A DNA stretch of 53,646 nt, taken from Rickettsia sp. (GTDB taxonomy: Bacteria > Pseudomonadota > Alphaproteobacteria > Rickettsiales > Rickettsiaceae). The stretch spans positions 1 to 53,646 of the forward strand of contig JAHFPS010000005.1 of NCBI GenBank assembly GCA_023269695.1, written 5' to 3'. Below, one piece after another: positions 27,871-37,599 of this stretch; position 1 is the first letter of the stretch; each line of letters starts with the position of its first letter. The notes under the pieces were generated by a model, which ran no database searches, was not told the origin of the DNA, and saw nothing but the letters and a program-made list of their open reading frames with translations. Made by a program: the position numbers and the translations under genes.

Positions 27871-28059
27871 ATGACAATTATTACAAAATTATTAAGATTT
27901 TTCCTACTTTTTGTTATGTTTTTGCAATTATCATCATGCACTGCTGGTCCTCCTTATGAGATTAAGAGTCCTTGTGTATCTATTGAATCAACAGATGCGT
28001 CTAGTATTGGAAATCCATGTGTTCGTAGACCGGTAAATTTAACCATCGATATCGCTTAA
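27871..28059 (+). CDS. Small lipoprotein, DUF2706-like
   Basis: The 62-residue protein has a lipoprotein signal: a hydrophobic stretch LLRFFLLFVMFLQ and a lipobox LSSC with the modified Cys at residue 23. The mature part (TAGPPYEIKSPCVSIES ... NPCVRRPVNLTIDIA) has two further Cys. It matches my memory of DUF2706, a short family known mostly from Rickettsia. Function is unknown. It sits 5 bp before comF, so the two may be co-transcribed. Confidence 0.8.
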   Translation: MTIITKLLRFFLLFVMFLQLSSCTAGPPYEIKSPCVSIESTDASSIGNPCVRRPVNLTIDIA

Positions 28060-28063
28060 AGGT

Positions 28064-28792
28064 TTGCTTTATTACGTGTACAAAATTAGTAGATTTTATA
28101 ATTATCTTATAGATTACATCTTGCCAGCAAGATGTTTATCTTGTACTGAAATGACTGAAACTAAAGAGGATTTTTGTCAAAATTGTTGGAAGAAACTTGA
28201 TTTTATTACAAAACCCTACTGTATTATTTGTGGTTGTAGATTAGATATATCAATTTTAGATAATATGTGTTGTACAAAATGTTTTCAACACAAACCACAT
28301 TATAACATATCCCGTAGTTTAATTAAATTTAATGAACATAGCAAGAAAATAATTCATGCTTTTAAATATCAAGACAAAACTGTTCTTTCCAAAACTTTCA
28401 GCAAATTACTCTATAGACAATATCATAGTGAAGTTCAGGACGTTGATTTGATCATTCCAGTTCCAATGAATAGGTTCAAAAGATTGTTTAGAATGTATAA
28501 CCCTGCTTTGATTATGGCTCTAGAAATCAGCAAATTACTCAAAAAACCGGTAAGTCCGGACGTATTAATTAAGTCAAGATGGACCAAATCCCAAACGTTT
28601 TTATCTAAAAAAGAACGAGAGAAAAACTTATCAAATAGCCTTATATTCAATAAAAAATATCAAATTATAGGTCAAAAAATATTATTGGTAGATGATGTAT
28701 TAACCACTGGAACTACAATTAACAAATGTGCTAAAATCTTAAAAGATTCTGGGGCTGGGAGTGTTTATGTTATGACAATTGCCATGACATAA
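28064..28792 (+). CDS. ComF-family phosphoribosyltransferase-like protein
   Basis: The 242-residue protein has the ComF layout. An N-terminal double zinc-ribbon region comes first (ARCLSC, FCQNCW, YCIICGC, CCTKC), then the linker IHAFKYQDKTVLSK, and the phosphoribosyltransferase domain with VDLIIPVPMNRFKRLFRMYNPA and the PRPP loop ILLVDDVLTTGTTIN. ComF proteins take part in DNA uptake and natural transformation, with a role in handling single-stranded DNA. The predicted start is TTG at 28064; a GTG at 28076 is an alternative. Confidence 0.88.
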   Translation: MLYYVYKISRFYNYLIDYILPARCLSCTEMTETKEDFCQNCWKKLDFITKPYCIICGCRLDISILDNMCCTKCFQHKPHYNISRSLIKFNEHSKKIIHAFKYQDKTVLSKTFSKLLYRQYHSEVQDVDLIIPVPMNRFKRLFRMYNPALIMALEISKLLKKPVSPDVLIKSRWTKSQTFLSKKEREKNLSNSLIFNKKYQIIGQKILLVDDVLTTGTTINKCAKILKDSGAGSVYVMTIAMT

Positions 28793-28801
28793 ATACACTT
28801 A

Positions 28802-29062
28802 TTGTCATTGCGAGGAGGCGTGAGCCAACGAAGCAATCCATTTTTGTGTCATACCTGCGAAAGCAGGTATCTAGATTCCCGCCTACGCGGGAATGACACA
28901 GGGTCCGGGAATGACAACTTACGATTGCTTCGTCGACCTACGGCCTCCCTCGCAATGACGCCTGTACCTATAATTCGTCATTGCGAGACCCACTCACGCC
29001 TCCTCGCAATGACGTTGAAACCTTATAATTACTTCATCGACCTTATGATCTCCTCACAATGA
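28802..29062. repeat. Nested palindromic repeats after comF
   Basis: A family-A palindrome (28848-28897, TCTAGA centre) is enclosed by family-B arms: GTCATTGCGAGGAGGC ... CGAAGCAATCC on the left and GATTGCTTCGTCGACC ... CTCGCAATGACG on the right to about 28972. Further B-half copies follow at about 28977-29013 and 29020-29061. The 86-residue open frame here is only translated repeat. The block lies between convergent comF and the ompB-type gene. Confidence 0.85.
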
Positions 29063-29073
29063 CATAGAGGTAT

Positions 29074-29748
29074 CTAGAAATTCACTTTAACCTTCAAACT
29101 ACCTTGGTGACCAATATATTTGTTGGCAATGTGAGCATTATAGACAACACCATACTCCATCATATTGGATTTCACCGTTAGACCAGTACCAACAGTAAAG
29201 GAGACCTTAGCAGGTTTAACTGATCTGATTGGTAATGGTTCAGCCATTCCACCTAACCTTGCATCAATTATTGGTGTTTTTCCTTTGAAGTCATAATTAA
29301 CGTAACCATGCACTTCTGGTATTAACAATACTTGGTCAAGTTTTATGTTTGTCGCAGTTCTTAGACCCAAAATACCTTCAAATTTATTGTACGACCTCTT
29401 CTTAACAATTAGGTTTTGGTATGCTGTACCAGTTTCCGTATGACCAGAATCCGTAAATTGTGAGTATCTGAACCCAATGGTTGGTGTAATAATTAACTTT
29501 TCAGAAGGTTGATAACTATATCCGGCAAGTAGCTGACCACTATAAGAAATAGATTTATATTTAGCAACAGCTGTGCCTAGAGTAGTAACCTTTCTCTTAT
29601 TAGTTGAGAATACGCGTCCTTCCAAATTTTTAACATTAGTTATGCCATATGATGCTATCGCTTCAGCAAACCAATTAGCTGGGAATTTATATAAACCATA
29701 TAAGGAAAAGACATTAGTCTTGCCACTAGTTTTATCACCAATTTTCTA
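29074..29748 (-). pseudogene. OmpB-type autotransporter, beta-barrel part cut off by an amber codon
   Basis: This is the rest of the beta-barrel of the autotransporter, in the same reading frame as the 5' part but beyond a TAG at 29746-29748. Read through, it continues with KIGDKTSGKTNVFSLYGLY, EAIASYGITN, TIGFRYSQF and RLGGMAEPLP, and closes with the strand GSLKVKVNF ending in Phe, the usual outer-membrane C-terminus. This follows the Rickettsia rOmpB barrel closely. A first internal ATG at 29625 is available, but such a fragment without a signal peptide could not reach the outer membrane. Confidence 0.85.
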
Positions 29749-32700
29749 ATTTTCATGAGACACTTTGGTATCAATTCTGCTATAAGCTACACCAATTAGC
29801 AAGTCATCATTTATTAAACTGTCAAAGCCAACTATCCCACCAGCTGATTTCAATTTATAACCACTAACTTCTTTTCGCATTTTTTGGTTAGCGATACTAT
29901 AAAATGGACTACCCCATACTCCATACATTATCTTATCATCATCACCTGATCCTATAGGAATCCCAGGAGTATGCATATTCACAGACCTTGAAGTAATTTG
30001 GGAAGTAAATTGGTTAGCAATGTCCATTACCATTGTTCCAATTATTTCAAATATTGGATTTTCATGACTCTCTCCCACCGAACTCCCACCACCACTAGAC
30101 AACAATCTATCAACTGCCTGTTTAGCATCATCTTTCTCCATGTCACCAAGATTATTTGTAAACTTAGCTGCATCACAGCTACGATCTGCCGCTGTTGCTT
30201 CCAGCAATTGCTTAACAAGCTGCTTGTCCTCATTAGCAAAGTCTTTCTCTAAAACCTCCTTAGAAATGTTCTTTGGATGCAGGGAAATGTCCTTTGTATC
30301 CGAGGAAGTACCCTCTGCATCCGAGGAAGTACCCTCTGCATCCGAGGAAGTACCCTCTGCATCCGAGGAAGTACCCTCTGTATCCGAGGAAGTACCCTCT
30401 GTATCCGAGGAAGTACCCTCTGCATCCGAGGAAGTACCCTCTGCATCCGGGGAAACGTTCTTTGCATGCAGGGTCAGAGAGCTAGGATCAATGGTCCAGC
30501 TGACAAAGCGGTTTTGTTCTACTGAATCCAAGGTAATTTTACTTAGATCCAAGGCACTAACACCATTGCCATCAACTGACGAAATCAGAGTATATTTAGT
30601 ATCGTCAGAAATTTTGTTAATATCAGTCCGTCCTGCTATTATTATATGCAATTTGTCTAGTTGTGATACATCCAATTTACTATTACTCTGAATTTCTATA
30701 TTACCACCTGCCGACTTTGACGAGTCATATAAACTGTATAATTTTAGCTCTCCTGTCAGTTTGGCATCACCACCATATTTTAATTGACCAGTTCCAAGAT
30801 CTATTGTTAAATCTTTAGCTGTTAAATTACCAGTGATAGTCTCTTTTTCAGCTAGCACAATTATCTTGGCTTGACTGGCTTCAATGCTAGAAAACTTAAT
30901 ATCGTTTTCTAATATTACATACTTATCCGGTGCAAAGTCTATAGAGCCTGCTGAATCTACTTTTTCTTTAAACCATACATCATCTGCTGATATCACCTGT
31001 CCACCATTAATTGGAGCCCTAACCAAGGTTGCATTATCAAATTTTATCTTGGATGATGCATCGGCATTTATCTCTTCCGAAACAATCTCCGTGCTATAGG
31101 TAAACTCTTCCAATAACCTTGGTATTCCTGGTATAGATATAGTTCTTGTATCAGTACCAGCAAAACTTGCCGTCTTATCAGCATTAATTACTATTTTCTT
31201 GGAGTAAACATCAGCTTTCACCGTAGAGTCACTATCAAAAGTTACCTCAGACAATCTAAACTCATCTGTCCCTAGTTTGCCATAAGCAACACCATTATCC
31301 AATTTGAATATTACTTTACCGTTATTAGTAGTTGCGGTTGATACATCCGAATAGAAATTACTGCTAGCAATGCTAAGTGTATGGTCACCTAATAATTTAA
31401 TCTCTTTTAATCTGTTACCATCTGCTCCAACATCACCTGCAATGCCAAGATTTGCATTTAATGCTAGACTATGCGAATTATCGCCAATTGTTATAATGCT
31501 ACCTATAACACTTTCTTCTTTTAAGGTTAAAATTGCCTCTTGAGAATTAGTGAAGCGAACTGTACTCCCTAAAACTTTTTTGACTTCTACATCATCTTTG
31601 GCTATTTCTATATTGTCAATCGATATTTCGCTATCAATGACAATAGCTTTTTCGTTATTAAATTTAACCGTACCTTGCCCTTTAATATTCTGGACAATCA
31701 TATTTTCAACAATCTCCGCAATTGCACCATTTGATATATTAACCTCTTGAGCATTGATTAAATCGTCAAATGTGACAGTACCAGCTTGAATTTGGATATT
31801 ACCAACCGAGCTATTTTGTCCGATGCTGCCACTAACTTGGCCATTACCTAAGAACACTAAATTAACTGCCAATCCACCAGTCAAGTTAATATCACCTGTT
31901 AAATTAAAACCATCAGCAAAAGTTAAGTTTTGCATGCCACTACCCTGGATTTCAGTAATGCTATGATTACCAGCGGCTAATGCTACATTACCGGCACCTG
32001 CTTTTAACATCTTTAAATTAGTAATTAAACCACCTACAAAACCACTCCCTAAGAATTCTAAAGCTCCATTAACACCACCATTGCTAGTCACATCGCCGGT
32101 GATGTTTTGAGTATCTGCTAGTGTAAGCGTACCATTCTGATTATTGAAATCTACATTACCTGTGATAGTACCACTAGCTTTGAATTTAGTATCTCGATCA
32201 AATTTAATATCACTAGTAATATCATGCAGCTCTATCTCAGGTACATTCAATGTTATATCTGTAGTATAAAGACCAGGTTGAATAGTAAATTTACCGGCAC
32301 CAGAAAATATTACTTCATTTAGTCTTCTAGCCTTAGTACCTAAGGTTTTGGTTTTTCCGACAATCGTCAACATTTTGCCAAGCTCAACAGAGCTAAACTC
32401 AACTATGCCTTCATTATCATTAGCTGGGATTAAACTCTTTGCTAAAGTTATAGTTTTGTCATATACAGCACTACTATTCCGTAATGTTAACTGAGCATCT
32501 GCATGCAAGAAATTAATTTGATCACCAGCATTAGCTAAAATATTAATATTATTATTATATTTGGCATCTAGTACGTAAGTTGCTGGGCCGGTACCAACAC
32601 CACCATCTACCCCAATATTGATCGTAGCAATCTGGGCTGAGGTGCCACTCTCATCGGTAAATATTGTTCCATCAACAGTTCCGTCATTAACAATGTTCAA

Positions 32701-35700
32701 TACTTTAGTATTACTGATATCAAGTTTATTAACGGCACTTACGATAGTCACTTTACCAACAACAACTATCTCATTTAGCTTTTGAAGTGGTATTCCAAGA
32801 GTTTTTAGAGCACCTGCAGATTGTAAAGTTAAAACACTATTTTCACCCTGGATAAATACTCTTCCACCATTAGCTATTGTTGAGCCGAATGTTGCAGCAC
32901 CATTAAAAGTTAACGTTCCTCCACCCCCAAAATTAACTGCACCTGTAACACCTGCACCAGCAGTTAATTGACCAGCAGCATTAAAAATTACAGCACCATT
33001 CAATGGACCAGCAGTGATAACATCAGTATTAACATGGTTAATATTGAAATTCGTAGCACTAGCTGCCCCTAAGTTTACAACACCAGGTCCATTAAAATTT
33101 ACTGACGCTAGACCTGTAATCGCTCCAGCTCCACCCTCTCCTGCGAAGGTTAATGTACCATTATTACCACCCCCTGTTACAGCACCAATTCCCATACCAT
33201 CTGCTAGCGTAATTGTACCTGCAGTATTACGGAAATCAACACTACCTATGTTACCACCAGCAGTAACCACAGTATTTGCAAAAAATTCAATATTACCATT
33301 AACATTACCCTGAGTTGTAAGGTTAGCTACATTTAATGTTATAGTCTTAGCATATATGGTGGGTTGGATTACAACTGAAATACCAGGTAGATTACCATCA
33401 ATAATTAGCTGTCTTAGATAATTACCGTTGGTACCTAAACTCTTAGCACCTACACCTCCTTCAGCATTAATCGTTAATATTTTACCAGCACGAACAGACT
33501 GTAATTGAACTATACCTTTACCAGTACCTGGCTCAACTAAATTAGCCTCCGGATCTAAATTATTTGCTAAAGTTATAGCTTTGTTAGCATCAGCACTATT
33601 CCGTAATATTAAATTAGCATCTGCATGCAAGAAATTAATTTTATCATCAGCATCAACTAAAATAGTAAACTGATGCTTTATTGCATCAATTATGTAATCT
33701 GCTGGACCTACACCACCACCAAGAAGAGGATCAATACCATCATCTACCCCAATATTGATCGTAGCAATCTTGGCTGAGGTGGCATTTTCGTCAGTAAATA
33801 CTGCCCCCTTAATAACGTCCAATCTAAGTGCATTACTGACATCAAGTTCTTTAGCATCATCTTCTCTGATCATCACATTACCACGCACCTGTAATTGCCC
33901 TATCTTGTGATCAGCTGTTCCAAGAGTTTTTGTACCAGCATTAGATGCTACAATTAAACTTCCATTTTTTGTACCCTGTAGCAACACGATGCCACCATGA
34001 TCAACACCAGCACCATTATGGAATCCTGCTAAGTGATCATAAAAGGTTATAGTTCTGTTACCTACATCACTACTATTCCGTAATGTTAACTGAGCATCTG
34101 TATGATCAAAAGCAATCTTGTTATTACCACCACCAACCTTAGCCAAAATATGAACGCCATGATTATATTTTGCATCAATTATGTAAGTTGCTTTACCAGC
34201 AGCAACAGGACCATCAGCGGCACCAATATGAACGTTAGCAATGCCTGCTGATATGCCAGTCTCATCAGTAAATAATGCCCCCTTAATAACGCTCAATTTA
34301 TTGGCATTACTGACATTAAGTATAAAAGCCTTCCTATCAACAGGATCAAGAGTTACTCTGATAGTCACCTGACCACGCACCTGTAATTCATCTAGCTTTG
34401 CACCAGCTATTCCAAGAGTTTTTTCCCCATTAGATTCTACAAACAAAGTTCTACCATTTGTACTCTCCAACGATACGATTCCACCATGATCAATAGCAGC
34501 CCCCCCACCAGCAGCTTTACTAAATCCTGCTAAGTTATTATTAAAAATTATGGTTCTGTCTTCTGCATCATTACTATTCCGTAATGTTAACTGAGCATCT
34601 TTATGATCAAAAATAATTCTCTTACCAAGAGTCAAAATATTAACATTATTATATTTTGCATCTAGTATGTAATTTGCAGCACCGGTACCACCACCAAAAG
34701 CAGGAGCAATACCATCATCTGCCCCAATATGAATCTCAGCAATGTTTGCTGAGAAGGTACTCTCATCAGTAAATACCGCCCCCTTAATAACGTTCAATTT
34801 ATTGGCATTCCTGACATTAAGTGCAAAAAGACGCTTAACATCAGCAGGATCAGCAGTTACTCTGATAGTCACCTGACCACGCACTTGCAATTTATCTAGC
34901 TTTGCACGAGCTGTTCCAAGAGTTTTTGTCCCACCAGCAACTTCTACAAATAAAGTTTTACCATTTGTACTCTCCAACGATACGATTCCACCATTAACAA
35001 TAGCAGGAGGACGCCCACCCACACCAGCATCTTTACTAAATCCTGCTAAGTGATTATTAAAAATTATGGTTCTGTCACTTAAAGCACTACTATTTCGTAA
35101 TGTTAATTGAGCCTGTGCATGATCAAAAATAATGCTGTTATTAACACCATCTTTAGCAGCCAAAATACCAAAATTATCATATACTGCATCTAGTATGTAG
35201 TTTGCTTTACCAGCAAAAATAGCAACACCGGCAACATCAACTGATGCTGCTCCAATATGGATCTCAGCAATCTGGGCTGAGGTGGCACTCTTATCGGTAA
35301 ATACCGCTCCACTAATAACGCTCAATTTATTGGCATTACTGACATCAAGTCTATCACGATTAACAAGAACAAGATTAGTATTATCTCCTGCGATAACCAC
35401 ATTACCACGCACCTGCAATTCCTTTAGCTTTTTATCTTTTTCTCCAAGAGTTCTTGTACCATTATCAGATTGTACAGTTAAAGTTTTGTTAGCATTTGTG
35501 TTCTCCAACAACACTATCCCACCACCATCAGCAACATTAATTCCTGATAAGTTACCTTTAAAGATTATGGTTCCATCTACAGCACTACTATTTCGTAATG
35601 TTAACTGAGCATCTGCATGATCAAACCTAATTGTGCTATCCTCCAAAATATTAAAGTCATCATATTTTGTATCTAGTATGTAATTTGCAGTACCGGTACC

Positions 35701-37062
35701 GGTACCATCATCTGCCCCAATATGGATCTCCTTAATGCTTGCTGAAGTGGCACTTTCATCTAGAAATATTGCCCCTTTAATAACGTTCAACTTCTTCGCA
35801 TCACTGATATTAAGTTTATCAGCAGTAGCATCTCCTCTGATAGTTACCCGACCACGCACTTGCAATTCATCTAGCTTTCTATCATCTGTTCCAAGAGTTC
35901 TTGTACCATCATCAGATTGTACAGTTAAAGTGTTATCACCTGTACCCTGTAGCAACACGATGCCACCACCAACAGCATCATCAAATCCTGGTAAGTTCTT
36001 ATGAAAGGTTATGGTTCGATCATCAGCACCCTCTATATATAATTTCAATGTCGACTTTTTATCCAAGAAGTTAATTGCTGCATCTGCTCCTGCTACTGCA
36101 TTATTAAGGAGAGCAACATCAGCAGCTGAGGCGTTTATTGCCAGGATACCAGGCTTAGATGGATCACCACCAACAGCAGCAGTACCAATATTTATAACAT
36201 TAATCTTGCCAATATCTGCATGGGTAGCTGTGAGGTTAGTCTGAACATTTAAAATACCATGCTCGCCATTAACTATTGCTGAGGCGAATGTTACCTTATC
36301 AGCACTATTGAAAGTCAGCGTTCCTCCATTATGCCCACCAAAATCAACTTTTCCTGTAAAATTACTACCAATTGTTACAGTTCTATTGCCATTGTCAGTA
36401 AAATTAAGTACTTCGGTAAAAACATCTTTTGCTAGGGTAACATTTCCCGCACCTATATTAATCACGGCTAAAGCATGACCATCAGCACCAATCGCCTCCT
36501 TTACTGTACCAGCTCCTTCGAAGGTTAATATGCCTTGGTTATTCACAGTCGTAGTGATATTACCATGGAGTACTATATTCCCAGCAGTACCAGCAGGATT
36601 ATCAGCAGGCTGAACTACAAGCGTTGAAGCTGCGTTATTAAGGACCACATTACCTAATGCTCTATAATCGTTTTTGGGATTTTCATCCCTTGCTGGATTT
36701 AAACCTCCATTTCCATCTAATGTTAATGTTGCATCATTAATGGTAGTATCCATTACAGCATCACCTATTATAGATCCTATAATTATATTATTATTTATTA
36801 TAGTATTACCTGGCTTATTTGCTACGTTTATACCAAATATTTGACCAGGGGATCCTGCATCAACTGTAAGAATACCAGCTGGCTCATTAAAAACTAACCA
36901 ATCACCAGCGGGTGTACCAGCAATCCAAATATCACTAAGGTTTCTAGCACCACCACCAACATCAACACCAAAAGCCACGCTGCTTCCCCCTATGCTTGCT
37001 ACGATAGAGGCAACTGACACGCTGGTCAGCAAATTTTTTAAGAATTTTTGTTTTTTAACCAT
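29746..37062 (-). CDS. ompB: OmpB/Sca-type autotransporter, passenger and start of barrel
   Basis: This giant surface protein has a signal peptide (MVKKQKFLKNLLTSVSVASI with a cleavage site near residue 32), a beta-helical passenger rich in Gly, Asn and Thr, a low-complexity linker of seven 7-residue repeats (SDAEGTS), and then the barrel starting at MYGVWGSPFYSIANQ (about residue 2378). Five related blocks of about 165 residues, each with an LQVRG ... AVFTDE ... IHIG ... LTLRNSS pattern, form residues about 340-1165, and a sixth diverged one lies further on. An in-frame TAG at codon 2439 stops translation about 60 residues into the barrel. In Rickettsia OmpB mediates adhesion and entry and is the major surface protein. 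As sequenced, this one should not insert in the outer membrane. Confidence 0.85.
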   Translation of the reverse strand: MVKKQKFLKNLLTSVSVASIVASIGGSSVAFGVDVGGGARNLSDIWIAGTPAGDWLVFNEPAGILTVDAGSPGQIFGINVANKPGNTIINNNIIIGSIIGDAVMDTTINDATLTLDGNGGLNPARDENPKNDYRALGNVVLNNAASTLVVQPADNPAGTAGNIVLHGNITTTVNNQGILTFEGAGTVKEAIGADGHALAVINIGAGNVTLAKDVFTEVLNFTDNGNRTVTIGSNFTGKVDFGGHNGGTLTFNSADKVTFASAIVNGEHGILNVQTNLTATHADIGKINVINIGTAAVGGDPSKPGILAINASAADVALLNNAVAGADAAINFLDKKSTLKLYIEGADDRTITFHKNLPGFDDAVGGGIVLLQGTGDNTLTVQSDDGTRTLGTDDRKLDELQVRGRVTIRGDATADKLNISDAKKLNVIKGAIFLDESATSASIKEIHIGADDGTGTGTANYILDTKYDDFNILEDSTIRFDHADAQLTLRNSSAVDGTIIFKGNLSGINVADGGGIVLLENTNANKTLTVQSDNGTRTLGEKDKKLKELQVRGNVVIAGDNTNLVLVNRDRLDVSNANKLSVISGAVFTDKSATSAQIAEIHIGAASVDVAGVAIFAGKANYILDAVYDNFGILAAKDGVNNSIIFDHAQAQLTLRNSSALSDRTIIFNNHLAGFSKDAGVGGRPPAIVNGGIVSLESTNGKTLFVEVAGGTKTLGTARAKLDKLQVRGQVTIRVTADPADVKRLFALNVRNANKLNVIKGAVFTDESTFSANIAEIHIGADDGIAPAFGGGTGAANYILDAKYNNVNILTLGKRIIFDHKDAQLTLRNSNDAEDRTIIFNNNLAGFSKAAGGGAAIDHGGIVSLESTNGRTLFVESNGEKTLGIAGAKLDELQVRGQVTIRVTLDPVDRKAFILNVSNANKLSVIKGALFTDETGISAGIANVHIGAADGPVAAGKATYIIDAKYNHGVHILAKVGGGNNKIAFDHTDAQLTLRNSSDVGNRTITFYDHLAGFHNGAGVDHGGIVLLQGTKNGSLIVASNAGTKTLGTADHKIGQLQVRGNVMIREDDAKELDVSNALRLDVIKGAVFTDENATSAKIATINIGVDDGIDPLLGGGVGPADYIIDAIKHQFTILVDADDKINFLHADANLILRNSADANKAITLANNLDPEANLVEPGTGKGIVQLQSVRAGKILTINAEGGVGAKSLGTNGNYLRQLIIDGNLPGISVVIQPTIYAKTITLNVANLTTQGNVNGNIEFFANTVVTAGGNIGSVDFRNTAGTITLADGMGIGAVTGGGNNGTLTFAGEGGAGAITGLASVNFNGPGVVNLGAASATNFNINHVNTDVITAGPLNGAVIFNAAGQLTAGAGVTGAVNFGGGGTLTFNGAATFGSTIANGGRVFIQGENSVLTLQSAGALKTLGIPLQKLNEIVVVGKVTIVSAVNKLDISNTKVLNIVNDGTVDGTIFTDESGTSAQIATINIGVDGGVGTGPATYVLDAKYNNNINILANAGDQINFLHADAQLTLRNSSAVYDKTITLAKSLIPANDNEGIVEFSSVELGKMLTIVGKTKTLGTKARRLNEVIFSGAGKFTIQPGLYTTDITLNVPEIELHDITSDIKFDRDTKFKASGTITGNVDFNNQNGTLTLADTQNITGDVTSNGGVNGALEFLGSGFVGGLITNLKMLKAGAGNVALAAGNHSITEIQGSGMQNLTFADGFNLTGDINLTGGLAVNLVFLGNGQVSGSIGQNSSVGNIQIQAGTVTFDDLINAQEVNISNGAIAEIVENMIVQNIKGQGTVKFNNEKAIVIDSEISIDNIEIAKDDVEVKKVLGSTVRFTNSQEAILTLKEESVIGSIITIGDNSHSLALNANLGIAGDVGADGNRLKEIKLLGDHTLSIASSNFYSDVSTATTNNGKVIFKLDNGVAYGKLGTDEFRLSEVTFDSDSTVKADVYSKKIVINADKTASFAGTDTRTISIPGIPRLLEEFTYSTEIVSEEINADASSKIKFDNATLVRAPINGGQVISADDVWFKEKVDSAGSIDFAPDKYVILENDIKFSSIEASQAKIIVLAEKETITGNLTAKDLTIDLGTGQLKYGGDAKLTGELKLYSLYDSSKSAGGNIEIQSNSKLDVSQLDKLHIIIAGRTDINKISDDTKYTLISSVDGNGVSALDLSKITLDSVEQNRFVSWTIDPSSLTLHAKNVSPDAEGTSSDAEGTSSDTEGTSSDTEGTSSDAEGTSSDAEGTSSDAEGTSSDTKDISLHPKNISKEVLEKDFANEDKQLVKQLLEATAADRSCDAAKFTNNLGDMEKDDAKQAVDRLLSSGGGSSVGESHENPIFEIIGTMVMDIANQFTSQITSRSVNMHTPGIPIGSGDDDKIMYGVWGSPFYSIANQKMRKEVSGYKLKSAGGIVGFDSLINDDLLIGVAYSRIDTKVSHEN
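30297..30443. repeat. Seven 21-bp tandem repeats in the passenger-barrel linker
   Basis: Seven copies of a 21-bp unit, with core GAGGAAGTACCCTCT at 30302, 30323, 30344, 30365, 30386, 30407 and 30428, encode SDAEGTS or SDTEGTS on the minus strand. They differ almost only at one GCA/GTA base, alternating Ala and Thr. Because the unit is a multiple of three with no stop in any frame, spurious long frames appear here on both strands. Such repeats vary in copy number by slippage. Confidence 0.93.
33570..36045 (-). repeat. Five tandem diverged blocks (about 495 bp each) in the passenger
   Basis: The passenger holds five consecutive blocks of roughly 160-170 residues. Each runs in order through a GG(I/V)V-L or GGIVSLES line, a KTLG segment, a (Q/E)LQVRG motif, an N-(A/K)-L-(D/N/S)VI(K/S)GA line, an IHIG or INIG motif and LTLRNSS. 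A sixth, more diverged block is at about 32440-32880. They suggest growth of the gene by internal duplication. Confidence 0.85.
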
Positions 37063-37086
37063 ATTTTACCATTCTTATTAAAAAAA

Positions 37087-37396
37087 TAATTTGTTATTTC
37101 CAAGGTGCCATCCTTCAACATAATGCCACCCCTGCTCAATTTAAATGTCATCCCTGCCCAATGTTAATGTCATCCCTGCCGTTAATGTCATCCCTGCTCA
37201 ATGTTAATGTCATCCCTGCGTAGGCAGGGATCTAGATTCCCGCCTTCGCGGGAATGACATAGGAACCGCGGGAATGACATAGGAACCGCGGGAATGACAT
37301 AGGAACCGCGGGAATGACATCGGAACCGCGGGATGACATCCATTTTGGGTTACTTTTATGGATTGCTTCATCAACTTACGACCTTCTCGTAATGAC
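37087..37396. repeat. Palindrome with tandemly amplified arms upstream of ompB
   Basis: A family-A palindrome at 37209-37258 is flanked on the left by three extra partial copies of its left arm (GTCATCCCTGC at 37147, 37169 and 37187, spaced 22, 18 and 22 bp) and on the right by about four 20-bp units of its right arm (GCGGGAATGACATAGGAACC from 37249 to 37328). A degenerate family-B half follows at about 37350-37396. It lies between divergent ompB and rplU, and replaces most of the region upstream of ompB. Confidence 0.9.
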
Positions 37397-37525
37397 GTTA
37401 TTATACAATATTTGTTAATTGTATAACATGTATCATAGTTACCAGGTCATGTCAATAAAGGTACATAGATTATTTTATAGAAAATCAAATTATTATAGCT
37501 ATTATCAATTATTTACGATTTCCCA

Positions 37526-37554
37526 TTGACTAAAATAGATGGAGATAATATAAT
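37526..37554 (+). promoter_or_regulatory. Sigma-70 promoter of rplU-rpmA
   Basis: A -35 box TTGACT at 37526-37531 and a perfect -10 box TATAAT at 37549-37554 are separated by 17 bp. Transcription would start near 37561, giving a leader of about 40 bases to the rplU ATG at 37600. Confidence 0.8.
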
Positions 37555-37599
37555 GCCGGCTTAAGTTTGTTTAAATTTTTTGAGTATAGGATATTTTTC

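Noticed and set aside
28802-29062. 86-residue open frame after comF
   Set aside because: It is translated palindromic repeat ([26 protein letters not shown]) with no domain and no conserved start.
30140-30691. Long open frames on the plus strand across the end of the autotransporter
   Set aside because: They are by-products of the 21-bp in-frame repeat, which has no stops in other frames, and they lie opposite a clearly coding gene.
37249-37340. Evenly spaced 20-bp units resembling a CRISPR array
   Set aside because: There are no variable spacers; the units are contiguous copies of a palindrome arm, and no cas gene is near.
37567-37599. Upstream start for L21
   Set aside because: L21 proteins start at MFAIV; the extra eleven residues lie between the promoter and a good ribosome-binding site.
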